This document shows positions 45,013 through 57,512 of a DNA stretch of 64,000 nt, piece after piece. This stretch comes from Hypoxylon rubiginosum. Lineage: Eukaryota > Ascomycota > Sordariomycetes > Xylariales > Hypoxylaceae. The notes under the pieces are model-generated. The model worked only from the letters and a program-made list of their open reading frames with translations. It made no database searches and was not told where the DNA came from. A program made the translations under genes and the position numbers. Each line of letters opens with the position of its first letter. Position 1 is the stretch's first letter. The stretch is from positions 868,001 through 932,000 of the forward strand of contig CADCXA010000021.1 of NCBI GenBank assembly GCA_902806565.1, in the 5' to 3' direction.

Positions 45013-47742
45013 TGATGGGTATGGACTTCGAATGGGGTGAGTGGAGGGAATCGATGACTCTTCAACAGCTTGCCATCATTCCCGCCATCGAACAAAGGCG
45101 AGGGAAGAGGTCAACTGGCTCATCTTCTTTCAAGATTTGGACCTCCTCTCAGCTTGGCGCAATGGATGTGCAGCAACTTGTTGCATTACTTTCCAACACT
45201 AACCGTATTAAAGATAACTAGACAAGGGTCAACTTGTATGTGGCCACCCATCCGCGCTCTTTAGTGATCCAATGAGAACAGGATAAAGAACGGTCCCAAC
45301 CCCCAATGCAGCTCCAAGTCAGCGTAGGAGTTCGTAGGTCGACAGGGGAGGGTGTCTTTTCGAAACATCCCAGCCAAGCCAGCCTTCTCTGCTGCTTTGC
45401 TGAGTGGCTAATCCATCACTCCAACTACCCTCATGTAGGTTAGATATGTTCTCTCGTCCAATAACACGTTGCCATTTTGACTCTTCTGCGGAGTCTCCAT
45501 CTGCTGCTCACACACCTTCATAAAATTCACGTAATTCCAAGGCCCCATTTAATTCCCTATTCTGGCTGGCTGTCGAGCTGGCAGAGCGTCTTTAACTGGC
45601 CGGGGTTGCTGCAGGTGGTCTATTCGGAGTTGACGCTCATTGATCAGATCGATTTGGACCCCCTCCCTTACCGTACCTAAACATGCGTACTATGTACTCC
45701 CCAAGCGGTCTCTCTCTCCCACCCCCCAGCGCTGCCGACAATCTGTCTCTGTTTTCCTTATTCAAAACTCATCGGTGCCCCAAGCGTCGGCTGTCTTCCT
45801 CCGTTTCCCTCTCCTCCATCGAACAAAGCCGTCGCAATGTTCGATTTTGAGATCTAGACGACGAACAAGGCGACTTTTTAAAGTCAGCTCCAAGCATTGT
45901 AAAAGAGCGATACTATTATACAAAGCGATCCATTCACATCGCCGCTCCTCTTATCTATTCTTCTTAGATCCTTTTTTCCTCACTCCTGTGTACAGTACAC
46001 TTCTGTTCTTCTAGCTCAGCTCACAGCTTACTCTGCTCATTCTTCCCTCTACACTTTACAGTGTGCTCTCTCCTCTCTCTCTTCATCACCTTCGGTCACT
46101 AGTGGCATTGACTTGCTCATCTTGCGACCTTGAAAAAAAAAGACGACAATCAGCTCGTCAATACCTTCCACAGAGTCCTCTAAAGAGAGTAGACTCGTGC
46201 CATTCTTACGTTCCAATGACAACTAACAGTCCTTTAACGATTATAATACTCTCCTTCTAAAAACCAAGGCGCATCCCGGGTTACTGAAAAAAGTTAAAGA
46301 AAGCAAAAAAAAGAAAAGAAAAAAAAAGGGGAAACGCTGTTTTCATCCCATCGACATTATCACACTATACCCAGCTAATTATACTGTATTCTTTCTTCAC
46401 GGAATCTCCTCTCAACCCTTTGTTCTTTTTGGTTTAATCGCCACTTCTTCTCACTTTTGCGCTTGGATCTGGACCCATTCCTAGGCTTCCACGCGTGTGA
46501 CCGTCATTTTTCCCGGGCAACGTGCTAGTTCAAGGTTGGGGAGTCACTCGGACCCCCAGTTTTTACAGTCTACACACGAACTTATACGGCCCCGCCGTCG
46601 TTAGCTAGCGGTTAGCCACCTAAGCACCCAAGCCCGTCTATCCCTGAACTTAAGGACCCAAGGACCAGACCCCCAAGACCCCCCCTAGCAGCTCCAGGTC
46701 TCTTTCAGCACCAGAGCTCCTACCACCACCCCCTAAAAGGTTCAGCAAAGACCACCTGTACAAACAGCCCACCTAACGGTAATGATCGGACTGTCTTCGC
46801 CACCTCACACCAACCAAAGAGTCATCGAATAGGTACCCAAAGGCCACTTAGACCAAACCACACCCTGTCACTTTTCGCCTTCATCACCTCGGCCGTCCTC
46901 CCTTGGACTTGGAAAACGCGACTCATCATCCCAAGACTCATCCTTTTCAATTAAAAAAAATAATAATAATAAGATCATACCTGTCGCTTGTTCGCCTTAG
47001 ACCTCAGGTATAGCGTTACTTTAAAAGGAGACGTCGCGTCCTGGGTCGTCGGCGTTCTTGTCTACCACTACTTCGTCTTGACAACAACCGAATCGCATAT
47101 GCGCCACCCAGCGTCGTTACTAGTAGACAACAATTGCAGCTCGTACCTTGCATAATCAATCTCGTACGCCATATATCTACCAATCCGACGCCACTCCTCT
47201 CAACGCTCGAAACAACGCCGAACCTCCGTATCGATTTACAATACAAATCTCAAAACATCAACCTCGACGAAGCCGCTACAAGCCGTGTCTTCCTCTTCTA
47301 AAATACCATCTTCACCTTAACCTTCACCTTCACCTTCTTTCGTGACACCCTCGGTAAGGTAGGAGCTCAGCTCGATGCAAGTCTAGCTGGTGCGACTGCT
47401 GTCACACCCACCATCATTTGTTTCCTCCGCCGAAACAAATAACCACACCATGCAGGTTGCGATAGACACTTCCTCTACTCCAGTCGTCCGTCTTGTTCTG
47501 TCCTCCGGTCTGATCGTTCGTGAAACCTTGGCTAGCAGCACCTTTGCCTAGATAGCCACCTTCTTTTTCGATCCCTCTGCAGTTTTACAATAGCCGCTTT
47601 ATGCTGTTGTGAAGCTTCATATTCGACAAAGATTTCACGATTCTCCGTTCCCTCGGTATAACGATCTAATCGGTTGACTCTGCTCGACGGGCGACTGGAG
47701 GTTTAGTATCTTAGAGATCTATACCTCTCGCCCTCACTCAAG
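45013..47742 (+). promoter_or_regulatory. Long pyrimidine-rich region upstream of the cyclin gene
   Basis: From about 45.7 kb to 47.7 kb the plus strand is strongly C/T-rich (for example CTCTCTCCTCTCTCTCTTC near 46067, CACCTTAACCTTCACCTTC near 47313) and contains several short ATG-started frames. Such stretches are typical of promoters plus long 5' leaders of highly regulated fungal genes, so part of this is probably transcribed leader, possibly with an intron. Whether the leader really spans 1-2 kb needs transcript data. Confidence 0.45.
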
Positions 47743-49907
47743 ATGATGTGCAGCGAACATGAATCGCTGGACTTCATCAATTCCTCCCAAAATGGTCCCT
47801 ATAATTCCTCTCTAGCCTCATCCGCCTCGTCATCCTCAGCTTCGGTCTGGTCCGAAGCTTCCTCCCAGTCCTCGCAATCCTCTGACGATACTTCTATTTC
47901 CGCCTATACCTCCGACTCGTCAGAACAATGCGACCCATACCAATATTCCCGACAGCCTGTACCCATTCAGTCTGGCCTTCTACCCAACCAGGGACTTCCA
48001 AGCGCGTCTTGGTCCGCCCAGGCACAACCACAACCACAACTGCCAGAGGTTCCACGGGAACTTCGGCAAAACCCGCGCCGCAGCAATAGCGGTGCGACTA
48101 CTAGAAATGGATGCCCTCCGCCTCTGGTTCGCCAAAGCGATCGCAAGGTCAACTTTGTCGATAGCCTCGTCGGTAAGCTTTAACGATATATCCCTGCTCA
48201 TATGCGCAAGCTCAACACCCCCATTTAGATTCGTCGACCCAGATAGTTGAAGTAATTTGGCCTTTATCTTCCGTATTCCACCGGCAAGAATTGGGTAACA
48301 AAGCCGTATTACCGCTGCGCACTTTCATTCAGGAGACTCTGCGTCGATCTCGCACCAGTTATTCTACACTGCAAGTTGCTCTATACTATTTAATACTGAT
48401 TAAGCCGCATGTTCCCAACCACGATTTCACCATGGAACAGCCTGATGATGTTCACGCAAACAGAGTCCTTCAGTGCGGACGCCGAATGTTTCTAGCAGCA
48501 TTGATCCTTGCGTCCAAGTATTTGCAGGACCGAAACTACTCGGCGCGAGCCTGGAGCAAGATATCCGGACTCGCAACGCAGGAAATTAACCAGAACGAAA
48601 TGGCCTTTCTTATTGCCGTTAACTGGAAGCTCCACATCACTGACGACGTTTTCAAGCGCTGGACTGAAATCGTTCTAAAGCACACACCCTCGCAGCCTCC
48701 ATCTTCAGGATCGGCTTGCTCTCAGATACCGGAACAGCAGAACCAGGATTGGAGAAATTTGATTCTTGAGCTTAATCCAGAATTGGATAATATTGAGGAC
48801 TTCATTGCCCTGAGTCCTTCAGGGGCTAAAATTAGAGATGCAACACCGGTCTCGCCTCTATCAGCTCTGCCCTCCCAGGTGGATCGGATAAGCTACGCGA
48901 GTGATCCCACCACTCCGAAGACCTGCAGTCTTCCCTTTGTCATGGAGCCTGCACCGCCCACTGTACATACCCCGGGCCGTTATGCTCCTGCTCTGGGTTT
49001 GCTTCCTACGCCTCGCCTCACACCACAGTCGATCGGATTTAGTACTCCTGCCGCGAGTGCTGCTTCTTGTCTCCTCAGCAGTAAAGGCTCAATGGGCTTC
49101 GCTATGGCGCAAGCTGCAAACGTATCCGCTTGTCAGAACCTAGACAGATGGCCTGGATCCATCAGTTCATCACCGCAGAGCTACATTTCGACGCGTCGTT
49201 CATCGCTCGCCAATTCTATTTCAACAGCGTCTTCACCGGAATCGATGATCTCTGATTCATCACGCACCTCTCGCTCCTCGTCAATCTCATCAGCTTCGTC
49301 GCTGGTCAGCGCGCCGTCCACCAAATTGGATGTTCAGGCGCGATGCCGATACGCGAAGCTATGCAGCGAGAGGTTCGGACCCAGACCTACCATCGCTTCG
49401 GTTCCCGAAGACTACGAAGAGAATTGCATCACGTCCTCCCCTGAATCCTACGCCGGCCCGGTGGGTAAGGATTTGGCACAAATGTCATTGGATGTCCCAA
49501 TGGTACGTGGAGGATGTGAAATGGACGACGATACAAATGCGGCGGCTCGTGCTCTGCAGGAACTCCAGAGCTACCATATACGGACGAATCCCCATCCCAG
49601 TTCGACCTCCAGACCTGGTATAAAACGCAGTCGGCCATTGTCGGTCGACAACTCTCTCCAGGAAAACGTCCGCGAGATGCTGAATGGCCACCACTATAGC
49701 ACCCCTGAGAAAGAATGGCCTGACACCATGATGAGCGGCCGCATCCCTGCGGATCTCGGTAGCCAGCAGACGCCAGTCCAATCGACGAGTGGGGGCCGGA
49801 AGCGTGTTTGCTGCGCAGCTGGTGCTCGACCGTATGCCGTATCCGCTGTCCACCCCCTGCATCCCGTCGCGGGTGGACCGGGCATGTGGAAAGGCATCTT
49901 GCATTAG
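47743..49907 (+). CDS. PHO85/Clg1-type cyclin
   Basis: Two exons (47743-48172, 48229-49907) give 702 residues. The N-terminal 140 residues are Ser-rich. The cyclin box follows at about residues 150-270: LRTFIQETLRRSRTSYSTLQ, ALYYLILIK, RRMFLAALILASKYLQDRNYS, WSKISGLATQEINQNEMAFL and NWKLHI. That pattern is the one of PHO85-type cyclins (Pcl and Clg1 group). The remaining 430 residues are low-complexity, rich in Ser/Pro/Thr and many SP/TP sites, as expected for a CDK-regulated protein. These cyclins would steer a Pho85-like kinase in nutrient, morphology or cell-cycle control. ATG ATG at 47743 is the start. The very long upstream region suggests translational or transcriptional control. Confidence 0.92.
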
Positions 49908-52838
49908 AGTCCGGCCACTTACCGGACTGCAGCATACTACGAAACCTACAACAGAACCCTTGTGACAATATTCAATTATTTCCTTTGTTTTGCTACGGGA
50001 AGGGTTCAAACGGTTCCTTGATACCACCACGTTTGGAAGTCACAATAAGTTTATAGAAAACCTCGACGACAGTCAAGGCTCGGGCGAAGAAAAGCTTGTT
50101 TTCTCGATGCGTGCATTTCCAGGATCATAGCATATCGGGACTGGTAAGGTAGGTGCTTGTGTACGAGTCAGCAGGGAGACGCGTTCTTTATAATGGTGTT
50201 CCGGAGATAATCATAGTGGTCGAGAGAGCAATAATGTGGTTAGGAAGTGGCAGAAGCAAGAAGCAGCAAGCAGACAACAAGACGGCGACTCGCTGGGATG
50301 AGGCAAGCTATAGCGCAAATGCGCCGATACCCTCGAGCCGACGGCATCATGAAGTTTTCTGTCTATTGTGTTTTGGTTTTCCACGACCAGCGAGAATCGT
50401 ACCCGCGAACACGCCGATCGATACGTGGCAACCGTCGAAATGCGGAAGCCGTATGTCCTTCGACTTCAGTAGCTACGAGACGAGCGCACAAAGACATACT
50501 TAATTTCTACCTATCTGGCCTGAAAAGGTGTTGCGCAATCGAAACATCGAAGAATCGAGTACCCCCCTTAAAAAGCAATTCTACTAGAGAGCTTTTTTGA
50601 AGAGAACACAACCACGCAGATAGCTATGAGAATTTGAAATAAGAAGCTTCGGAGCCGGGAAAAAGCAGCTCTTCTGAAATCCCCTCCTTTGTTGAGTGCA
50701 GAGTTTGTCTACTACGTTCTCGTGTGAGATCGGTTGTGCATTGAGTACTGACAAAGACTTCCAAGTGTGTATCAACGCATCAACTAAAAATTTGGCAATT
50801 TAACACGATGCCTACCTATCCTTCCCTCCTCTCATGCTTCATGCTTGACCCCTCTTGTGGTCCCGTCACACGATTGCCACACGTTTAACATTCATGCCAG
50901 GTACCGAATCAAGAGTTTTTTTTCTTCCCTTGCGCGCCCCCCCCCCTTGTTCGCTGATGTGATGCAGGTTAGGTCGAACGGGTGAGTTCGAAGTTTTTTT
51001 TTTAGCCGTGGGTCGGCGGGTGAGTCATCGACAACGAAGCCCTTTTTCCCCTACTTAGTAGAGTGTTAGTTAATGAGGTTTAGTTTGCCGGAAAACCAAC
51101 CAATCCAAATACACCGTTGGTCTCCATTCGCGCGCACCCGACGGTACCATATCCAACACCAACGGGAAGCCTGGTACATTACCATATCAGGCAACCGCCC
51201 CAAAGCGCCAAGATCATGTGGCAGCCAACCAGAATCCCCCTTACTTGCCTAATCCTAACAGGGACTTGAACCCACTTCGCACGGCTAACACACATGCTCC
51301 CATCCGTGAATGACACGCGCTCTTGTGCGCTGGTCTGCTTCACGACGGGTACCTTCTGGCCTGCCCTATATGAAGGGTTCAAGTACATAGGTAGGTTAGG
51401 CAAGGTAGTCGGCCCTAAACGCCGATACCGCAGCCGCCCCATCATCGTGATCATGATGTTACTTAGCTTCGGTAGGAGGTAGGTAGGTATGTCGTCCAGT
51501 AAGTTGACTCGGTCTCGTCTCGTCTTTCCTTGTTCCATCCGTGAGTCTTTGTCTTACTATATGGTCCTCTTTCTATGTATAATTAGCTATGGTGCCCCGA
51601 GGCTAGGCAGTATGTAATGGTTGTCGTGTGAACAAGCATCCTCCGTCCCACTACTACGGGATTGCGGATGTGGATGGATGTACATAGTATGGATGGGAGG
51701 CGGTGTCGTCGTGTTCGTGCGCTGCCTTGCCTGATACCTAACCTAACCTACCTAACCTGACTTGCCTCCCACCCAGGTTACATATCATTCGCCAGAGCGC
51801 AAGATCTTCCCCTGCTCGTCGGTAAGGTCGTGGGTAAGGTAGGTTTAGTTAGAGCTTACGCGAGCAGCATCAAGTTGCCACGCCGTACCAACAGGTAAAC
51901 CTACCTACTTACAAGTCATTCGGGTCATCGCAGTGTGACCCTTCGCTCCCCCACAATCCAACCTCATCCTCTCCTGCATGCTGATCCATCCCCCGTTAGT
52001 GGCAGCGCGGCACGAGGCAGCAGACCCTCGATTATCCAGCTTATGGGGAATGTCATGCCATGTGTCTGTTATCAAAGGGGATAGATATCATCGTAGCGCC
52101 GTCTACTCGAGAGAGCTATGATAGGTATGTAGGCAGGCTACCCAGCATTGATCTGCTCCATCCGTATGAGACGATACGGTGTACCACGTAGCAAAGGGGA
52201 AATACAGTATTCGAGTCTCAGCTCTTGGTTCGCTGGTGACTCATATCATCACGTATGTCTACGTATGCGCCCATCTAGGGCGAAGTATAGTAATGAAAGA
52301 TACCTCGTCAAGTTCCTATGCTCCTTTCCCACGTCATAGATACTTGTTCTTTGTTTTCGGGGCTGGCTACTTGTTCAGCAGCGCCTTGCTCCCTCTCACC
52401 TTCTCCATACGATAAGTTCCCGGATACACAAGATAATATAGAGAATTAGGAGGTGAGATTATCAAGTCTATGGCCCGCCACGTCTCGACGAAGAGCCATA
52501 ATTAAATCGCCAATATTAGGAATTGGTTAGAGAAAGGACGGTAGTCACGGCTTAAAAGGTTCAGGGGTTTAGGGGTTCAGTGACCAAATTGCATTAGCCA
52601 GAGATCCTACTTAGGGCTATCTACCTAGAAACTCGTGTTCCTACCTTATGATGAGCCTGTTCAGATCAATGTGCATCTTTGTTTCTCCCAGCGTCAATTT
52701 CTCATAAACTTCGCATCCTCATGCAACATAACCGAAAAGGACGTATCTTCATCAGCTGAAAATCCGTCGCGCAGAAAGCCTCAACTAGGAGGCTGGAAGT
52801 GCACGCAGCACGAAGTGTCGTGAGGCAATGGCAAGTGA
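49908..52838. other. Convergent intergenic region of about 2.9 kb
   Basis: Holds the 3' ends of the cyclin (+) and helicase (-) genes. It contains homopolymer runs (T near 50920 and 50993, C near 50938-50946), a CCTAACCTAACCTACCTAACC run near 51738, and repeated TAGGTAGG. A tRNA-like T-arm (minus strand near 51260) lacks the stem pairing and the other arms. No gene is seen. Confidence 0.5.
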
Positions 52839-54892
52839 TTACCAGCCATCGACGGCACCCCAGGCACCGTCACCACCCTGGACTTCGGTCTTGTCCTCAG
52901 TGCCCCAACCATCGCCTCCTGCAGCATCGCCTCCAGCACCCCAGCTGTCGTCACCTCCTGCAGCATCACCTCCTGCAGCATCACCTCCGGCACCCCAGCC
53001 GCCGTCGTCGCCTCCCGCAGCCTGGCCACCCCAGGCGCCATCGGCATCTCCAGCGGGACCTTCGTCGTCGCTGTTGTCGTCCTCAATCTTGAAGTTCTTG
53101 GGGTCGACACCCTCGGGAATGTACTGCTCGAGAAAGTCAGGAACCGGCTGTTGCGTATCCATGAGAGTGTTGGTCAGATCCTGGGCGATAGATTCATCGC
53201 GGTCCGTGTAGAACGACGTCGCAGTACCAGTGTGGCCGATGCGGCCGGTTCGACCTATATCATGTCAGTTAAATTTCACAAATGTATACCGAGCATGAGG
53301 TAGCCTACCAATTCGGTGAATGTATTCTTGAATTCCACCGTGATCCGCACTGGGCAGATCGTAATTGATGACATTGACTACGTTCTGAACATCAATACCT
53401 CGAGCACTCACACCTGTCGTAACCAACAGAGGTGTCTTGCCAGCGCGGAAGGCTCGCATCGCGTCCTCACGCTCGCTCTGTGTGCGGTCCGAGTGCATCG
53501 AGGTGCTCGGAAGGCCCTTGTTAAACAAGTAGTCATCAATTTCGTCGGCTGTTCGCTTGCTGTTGACGAATATGATCGTTCGACCTGGAGTCATGGAGAA
53601 CACGAGGTCAGAAAGAGCCTCTCTCTTCAGCTCCTGCTTGACGAAGATGACGTCTTGCTTGATGTTCGCGTGAGTACTGCCAATGCGGCCGACGTGAATG
53701 CGAAGGTGGTCCTCGGCAAGGTGTTCCTTGGCCAGTCTGCGAAGAGCTCCGGGAAACGTGGCTGAAAAGAGCATGTATTTCACATTACCCTCATCCTGCT
53801 CTGTCATAAAGGTCAGACCGATATTGAAATGCAAAAGGACTGGGCTAACTTACCTCCACCAGACATCAACTTCTCGAGTTCATCCTGCCAATCCATCTCG
53901 AGCATCTCATCCGCTTCGTCGATCACCATGTATTTGAGTCGACGAAGAGATAGCGCGTGGGAACGCTGCATGACGTCGATCAGACGACCGGGAGTTCCAA
54001 TGAGCAAGTCGCAGCCTCGTCCCATCTGCTGCATCTGCTCACGCATGGGACCTCCACCATAGACGACGCAAGGTCGAAGCATGGTGCGATAGCAAAACTT
54101 GCGAGCTTGATCGAAGATCTGAATCGCCAACTCTCGAGTAGGACAAATCACCAGAAATAGCGGTTCAGCGCGCACGAACTGGGCAGTTCCAAGCTCGTAC
54201 TCTTGGGGAGACGGACGAGGGGCGGCTAGCTTCTTGGCCTTGCCCATTAGGTGATTCAGGATCGGGATGAGGTAGGCTGCGGTCTTTCCAGAACCTGAGA
54301 GCGAAATATGTCAGCAAGAGTGGTGTAGTAATGATAGCTAGAAGGGGTTGAAGCACTTACCGGTCTGAGCTACAGCGATGAGGTCATGGCCCATGTTGAT
54401 AGCTGGGATACAGTACTTCTGGATAGGGGTTGGAGTCGTGTAACCGGACATCTCAACATTCTTCAGCATAGCCGGATGAAGATTGGCATCCTGAAACTTG
54501 AAGATGGGTTCGATTCGGACATTACCCTCCTGGTAGACTCGAATCTCCTCGATCCTGAAAGATCAGTAGGTGTCACGTCGCAACAGTTAAGGGGAATAAA
54601 CTCACTTGGAGATGTCCAGGCCAGCAGTACCTCGTCGCATCTCAGGAGGGCCAAAGAGCATAGCCTCCAGTGCGGGGTTCTCAGGGCCAATGTCTCCCTC
54701 ATCACCATTCCACTCGTACACGGAAGCGTTGCCACCCCACTGGCGGTCAGCGCGTTCGGCATCCGTCTCGTTGTAGTTGAATGCAGTCGGTTTGCCCCAC
54801 TTGTCCACCGCGTTCTGGATAGAGGTCGAAGGAGCAGCGGCCTGCTTAGGGAGTGCGGCCTTCATGTCTGAAGTGCCCCAGGCGTCAGCCAT
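52839..54892 (-). CDS. DEAD-box ATP-dependent RNA helicase (Vasa/Ded1-like) with Gly/Asp/Trp tail
   Basis: Five exons (54892-54606, 54554-54361, 54294-53854, 53800-53309, 53254-52839) join in frame to 609 residues. All helicase motifs are present: Q motif (TPTPIQ), I AQTGSGKT (split by an intron), Ia PTRELAIQ, Ib TPGR, II DEAD, III SAT, IV IIFVNSK, V TGVSARGID and VI HRIGRTGR (split by an intron). It resembles the DDX3/DDX4 group but lacks the long RGG-rich N-terminus of Ded1; instead it starts MADAWGTSD. The C-terminal 70 residues are a near-repeat of AAGGD, WGAGGD and WG units, and the DNA there is repetitive as well. It probably unwinds RNA in translation or mRNP remodelling; the precise subfamily is unsure. 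Confidence 0.94.
52880..53035 (-). repeat. Imperfect coding repeats in the helicase tail
   Basis: Units like CTCCTGCAGCATC and CCTCCAGCACCCCAG (plus-strand form) recur several times and encode the AAGGD/WGAGGD segments. Copy number may vary between strains. Confidence 0.75.
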
Positions 54893-57512
54893 CTTGATGG
54901 ATCGACAATTTCGTTTCGCGTAGACTAGAAGGTTTAGGTTAGCTTTGACGAAAGATTGACAACCAAATCGAACCCAACTTTAAGGTTTTGAAATTAGATC
55001 GTAGGGTACTATGTAGATAGAGGTTGAGGGAAACAGTGTCAATAGATTCGGGTAGTGTAGGATGTGGTGATGTATGTAGCGAACGATTCAAAAAGCACTT
55101 ACAAGTCTTGTCAAAGTCCGGATTCTGCGACAGTCGAGCGCAGAAGTGAAAGATCCTAGTCGGAGGTTGGTTAGAAATAACTGGCGACAGACAGGAAGAT
55201 CAAGTGGTCAGGAAGAAGTGGTAGAAGGAGAGGTTGAAGAAGTCCAAGGACAGACGGGCTAGGTCCAGCACGCGTCGGGGGAATACTGTGACAGATAAAG
55301 TCACCTGTTCCAGTGATCAGTGTAGGTAAAGAAAAGTGTTTGGAGTGGCGGTTGTAGTAGGTAGTGTAGCACCTAGGGGGAGTAGGATGAGGATAGGGAA
55401 ATCCAGGCCTGTTTCCACACAACTGCAATAAACCTACCTGCAAGTGAGGTAGGCAGCAGGGTACAGGTGATGTTGTAGGAAGTGAGAGTAGGAAAAGAGA
55501 GTCGCGAGAGAGTCGCGCCAGGGAACTTGTAGGATACAAGGGTCGAGGAAGGTCAAGGATGGCTCACAGCAGAAGGCGAAAGGGCCAGAGGAGGGAAAAG
55601 AGACGACAATATGAAGAATAGATGCTTCGTGGCGTCTTCCACCGGCGCAATGTGATGGATGAGTATTGTGTTGTTGGCAGTATGTTGTGATGGTATTTGA
55701 AGGCCAAGGCCAAGGTCAAGGTGGATGGAGATGGAGATGATGATTCCTAGAGAAATAGGAAATAGGAAATGCTTACCTTTTGTAGTAAAGTACGAAGAAG
55801 AAGTGCAAGTTTCTTAGGAAAGGTAGATCAAGATACTACCTTGTGTAGGAAACCAAAGGACTGAAAGTTGTGGTGTGGAAAGAAAAAAGGTGGGAGGAAG
55901 AGTCAGGGCTGGAGGGTGGCTGGCCTTATATAGAAAAATATTGTGGCTTGTGAATTTGGCGGAGAACGTAAGAACGCGTCGAGGATCACAGGCCCGTCCT
56001 TACCTATTCGCGGTACGGAGGGAGTAAACAGTAGTCGCGTTAGTCGGCTGGGGGATCTCGACGGCAAGCGCGGCCGTGAATAAGGTTCAAAAGATACGGG
56101 GGAAGTACGCGTCTTCGTCAGTGGGCTGGGGAAGCGACGGCACCGTAAAAGGGGGGGAGAAGGTCCCTACAGAGCGTCTAGGTCTAGATTACAGCTTGTA
56201 AACAGACGTTGAAGAGGAAAGTACCTCGTGATGTACTCCTTGCACCAATATCATATTTGCCTGTACATGTAGGAAACCTGGAGCTACGTGTGGTATCGTA
56301 GGTCTGTACTCAAGGAGGCAAGTAGAAAATAGGTACCTCCATGTAGCCTTCAGCTGCCAGACCGCCAGACTGATATAACCAGCAACTTGTAGATACCCCG
56401 AGTGTCATGAATGGCCTGTGAGTGTCTGCCGCTACTTCACCAGGTTTCACGCTGTAATCAATGGGGTAGGGGAAATCAATAAGGATATCTAGCATCACCA
56501 TGCAAATAGGGGTCTGGAAAGGATGGCTAGGTATGTAGTTATATAGTAAGCTACATCGTTACAAAATACATAAGTAGACAAGAGTGTGCTCATACGTCTT
56601 AGCCATACAAGTTCTATCATATATCGACCCTTTGGAGATGCCTGTATGTCTTTTCCCCCTTGGGATATTTTGTCTATAACACAATGAAGCATCTACTGCG
56701 AGATATTAGGCTGCCCTGACGAGGTGATAAAGTATTTAGGTTTAAATAAGGTCGTCTATTCTTTGTGATGGCCACCCATTATGAGCACGATTGCTCCTTA
56801 TTTACCTCATTAGATGGTACCGAAAGGGATCAAGAAGAGACATACTTTGACTGGCACAGCTATGTCGTCAAATCTACATGAAAGATTACACGTGACTTGG
56901 ATAAGTAGATTGAGTCGCATTGCACATATGCGAACGACGAAACGAGCCATATCCATTAAGGTTGCTATGCTAATATGTACCTAGGTAGCCTTGCTCTACG
57001 CTCTAAAACAGCCTCGTTTCTCGCAGCCTACGAGGTTTGAAGGAGCTTGTTTCACTTATGGCTGGACTCATAACTGGGGAGAACCATCTTTATTCAATTG
57101 TTTGCTGTAGGCGGATGTTATATGGCGGCATCCATGTTATTGATGAATGAGATATTTCTCTTTGCATAGTGGAGCTCCGTGTTGCAGCTGTTTTATTATA
57201 TCACATGACGGAATAGACTCATAGCATAGCAAGATTTGATTTATTTCAATTATTAATGGAGGTATACCATATCAAGTCCAGAGGACTAGGGTCTTAGCCC
57301 TTACCATCCGGGTAGAGTTACAACAGGCCTGTTGGTCACCCTATCACTTGGATAGGGTTACAGGTCTGTTGGTACAAGGGAAGAGATAGCATAGGAGATG
57401 GGTCCCTTGGTTCCTAGGCCCCTGTGTCCTGGCATCTTGTATATACCTGGAGTTTGATAACCCCTTAGGGTCGTGGCTCTTCGTGCGGGTCGCATGGTTG
57501 GCCTCGTGACAA
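54893..57512. other. Upstream region of the helicase and downstream region of IPI1
   Basis: About 2.6 kb. The first 1 kb is purine-rich on the plus strand (pyrimidine-rich in the transcript sense), as in the leader or promoter of a highly expressed gene, and splice-like signals there may mark a 5' UTR intron. No coding sequence is supported. Confidence 0.45.

Noticed and set aside
50153..50600. Two overlapping 116-117-codon plus-strand frames after the cyclin
   Set aside because: They lie where the cyclin 3' UTR is expected, overlap each other, and have no recognisable sequence.
51230..51290. tRNA-like GGGTTCAAGTCCC on the minus strand
   Set aside because: T stem pairs at only three positions, and no acceptor, D or anticodon arm could be folded around it.
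51735..51765. CCTAACCTAACCTACCTAACC as interstitial telomere repeat
   Set aside because: The unit lacks the third C of the fungal telomere unit CCCTAA and is irregular; it looks like part of the common CCTAC/CTAGG motifs.
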